A DNA stretch of 20,686 nucleotides from JBDGRJ01 sp042218115 (lineage in GTDB: Bacteria > Patescibacteriota > Patescibacteriia > Magasanikbacterales > UBA922): the NCBI GenBank assembly GCA_042218115.1, contig JBDGRJ010000056.1, forward strand, positions 1 to 20,686, in the 5' to 3' direction. Below the pieces are notes generated by a model, which did not search any database, was not told the origin of the DNA, and saw nothing but the letters and a program-made list of their open reading frames with translations. Below are positions 19,613 to 20,686 of the stretch, one piece after another (position 1 is the first letter of the stretch; every line of letters starts with the position of its first letter). A program made the translations under genes and the position numbers.

Positions 19613-20686
19613 TTATATATTATTTTTTACAAGTCTATAGTAATGAGCTTTTTTGTATTTACTATCTGGAAGTTGACTTTTTGGAATCCTTTCAACTGGA
19701 TTATCCTTATCTTTACTGGCTAACTTCAAACCTTTTCTTATTGCTGGTTCACCATACTCATCTTTTAAAATATCAATTACCATTTCAGTTTTTATCATTT
19801 GGTCCGAATTTCTGTTTAAATATTTGTTCAACACTTCAGGTAAAACTTCAGCAACTTGTTCCTTATTGCTTTTGTCTTTGTTATATACCCCATCATTAGT
19901 AAACCCTTTTATTTCCTCTTTCTCTTGCTTAATTTCCACTCTAATAGGCTCTGAAGTAGGTGCTTGTCTCATTTTTGGGTTCTTTAGGACCAACAAGTTA
20001 TCTTCTTTATTTTCAACTTTTAAGTAAGTTTCAATAGCAGCTAATATATCACTGGACCCTCTTAAACCATAACTATCATTAGTAGGAGTATTTTGTTGTC
20101 CTTTTCTCAGGTGATGGGTTATCAGAATCGATATATCTTTTTTTACTATCTCCTTTAGTTTTCCAAATACTTTTGATACCTCCTCTGAGCTGTTTTCATT
20201 CTTATCGTGGACTCTTATGAAAGAATCTAGTATTAACAACTTAATATTGTATTTATTCAGTTTATGCTTTAGCTTGTAAACTTTTTCTTCATCATCTACT
20301 TTGACTCCTCTTTGGTTTAGATAATAAAGTTTTTCTTTATCAGCACCCAACATTTCCATTCTTTCTTTTATTACTCTCAGATGATTTTCCTCATCAACTA
20401 CCAATACATTCCCCTTTTGGGTTTCAAAGTGGTCCAAAAAATTTTCACCCCTACTTATACAAAGTGCTATATCTTGAGTAATCCAGGTTTTATAGTTCCC
20501 TGGGTTACCCCCAATAATAGTAATCCCTGGATGGGGGATTAGTGAATCTACTAACCACTTTCTTTCTGGGAGATCAGCATTTAGTATTTCTTCAAGTGTT
20601 AGTATCTCTTTTTCTTCCTTACTTTGTCTATCTTTTTTGTCGTTATTAAAAAGACCTTCTGGAAATTGATTATTTTGGTTTTGTGT
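19613..20686 (-). CDS. RepA-like AAA ATPase/replicative helicase (5' end outside window)
   Basis: The frame is open from the stop at 19613 to the window edge, giving 357 residues without a start; an internal TTG at 20437 is not the start. Near the visible N-terminus LPERKWLVDSLIPHPGITIIGG precedes a Walker A-like GNPGNYKTW. Next come DIALCISRGENFLDHFETQKGNVLVVDEEN, LLILDSFIRVH with the Walker B Asp, ISILITHHLRKGQQ with the sensor histidines, and YGLRGSSDILAAIETYLKVE. This is the order of the AAA_25/RepA hexameric helicase family found in plasmids and phages. The C-terminal part (EVLNKYLNRNSDQMIKTEMVIDIL to the end) looks like a winged-helix tail. In the P-loop, the Gly before the Lys is Tyr. 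The upstream portion is unseen and may include a primase domain. Confidence 0.85.
   Translation of the reverse strand, partial: TQNQNNQFPEGLFNNDKKDRQSKEEKEILTLEEILNADLPERKWLVDSLIPHPGITIIGGNPGNYKTWITQDIALCISRGENFLDHFETQKGNVLVVDEENHLRVIKERMEMLGADKEKLYYLNQRGVKVDDEEKVYKLKHKLNKYNIKLLILDSFIRVHDKNENSSEEVSKVFGKLKEIVKKDISILITHHLRKGQQNTPTNDSYGLRGSSDILAAIETYLKVENKEDNLLVLKNPKMRQAPTSEPIRVEIKQEKEEIKGFTNDGVYNKDKSNKEQVAEVLPEVLNKYLNRNSDQMIKTEMVIDILKDEYGEPAIRKGLKLASKDKDNPVERIPKSQLPDSKYKKAHYYRLVKNNI

Larger units (their letters stand above)
17532..20686. mobile_element. Left end of an integrated mobile element at tRNA-Gln (partial)
   Basis: The region holds only minus-strand genes: a large serine recombinase placed directly against the tRNA, a small unknown gene and a RepA-like ATPase. 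These have lower G+C and a different style from the upstream division genes. The recombinase gene reading into the tRNA 3' half suggests that the attachment core lies within the tRNA. The other end, and the second att copy, are outside the window. Plasmid, phage satellite or conjugative element cannot be separated on these genes. Confidence 0.75.

Noticed and set aside
84..20686. CRISPR array or toxin-antitoxin module
   Set aside because: I found no regularly spaced repeat family. The only close repeats are the 14-bp tandem copy and the tRNA 3' duplication. The two short coupled genes do not match known toxin families.

Overview
The window looks like a chromosomal segment of a small-genome, monoderm-type bacterium. 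I favour a Candidate Phyla Radiation (Patescibacteria) lineage. The reasons are AT-rich, very compact gene packing, streamlined and divergent cell-wall and division proteins, almost no Shine-Dalgarno sequences, and many highly charged short proteins of unknown role. TGA is used as a true stop, for example in ATGA start/stop overlaps at 5470, 8504 and 12133, so the code is the standard bacterial one and not the TGA=Gly code of Gracilibacteria or Absconditabacteria. The phylum assignment is inference from style; no rRNA gene is present.

Layout. 84-3820 (+): a metallo-beta-lactamase-fold hydrolase, a kinase-fold protein without the usual catalytic Asp, a small His/Asp-rich protein resembling zinc-dependent phospholipase C, and a membrane-anchored glucose/sorbosone dehydrogenase-type beta-propeller. 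3823-5083 (-): thymidine kinase and a COG1926-type phosphoribosyltransferase, probably nucleotide salvage. 5249-5796 (+): a small membrane protein coupled to a pterin carbinolamine dehydratase. 5793-6945 (-): an M50-like membrane peptidase and ribosomal protein bL27. 7040-9541 (+): a small membrane protein, FtsW and MurG. 9592-10617 (-): a PP2C-type phosphatase. 10657-10968 (-): tRNA-Lys(TTT) followed by a hairpin-rich tract that ends in a second copy of the tRNA 3' end and a terminator. 11050-14119 (+): two tandem degenerate Nudix-like paralogues translationally coupled to a MurE-like ligase, then a PH-domain membrane protein. 14158-17489 (+): FtsB/DivIC-like protein, a membrane-anchored parvulin foldase, FtsE and FtsX. 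17494-17564 (+): tRNA-Gln(TTG).

From tRNA-Gln to the right edge is the left end of an integrated mobile element. It holds a large serine recombinase whose last ten codons lie antisense inside the tRNA, a long palindrome over its promoter, a small unknown gene, and a RepA-like AAA ATPase that runs off the window. The other end of the element is not visible.

How the genes work together. FtsW (glycan polymerase), MurG (lipid II synthesis), the MurE-like ligase (stem peptide), FtsB/DivIC, FtsEX and the foldase form a split division and cell-wall cluster. Several of these enzymes have substitutions at normally conserved motif residues: MurG G-loop His to Ser, the MurE DNPR motif replaced, and GKGHE to GKGSE.

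Promoters are unusually legible here: TTGACA/TATAAT with 17-bp spacers, or extended -10 TGnTATAAT. At five genes the candidate -10 ends exactly 7 nt before the ATG, which predicts leaderless mRNAs. Two divergent promoter pairs appear to share one overlapping TTGTCAA -35 box.
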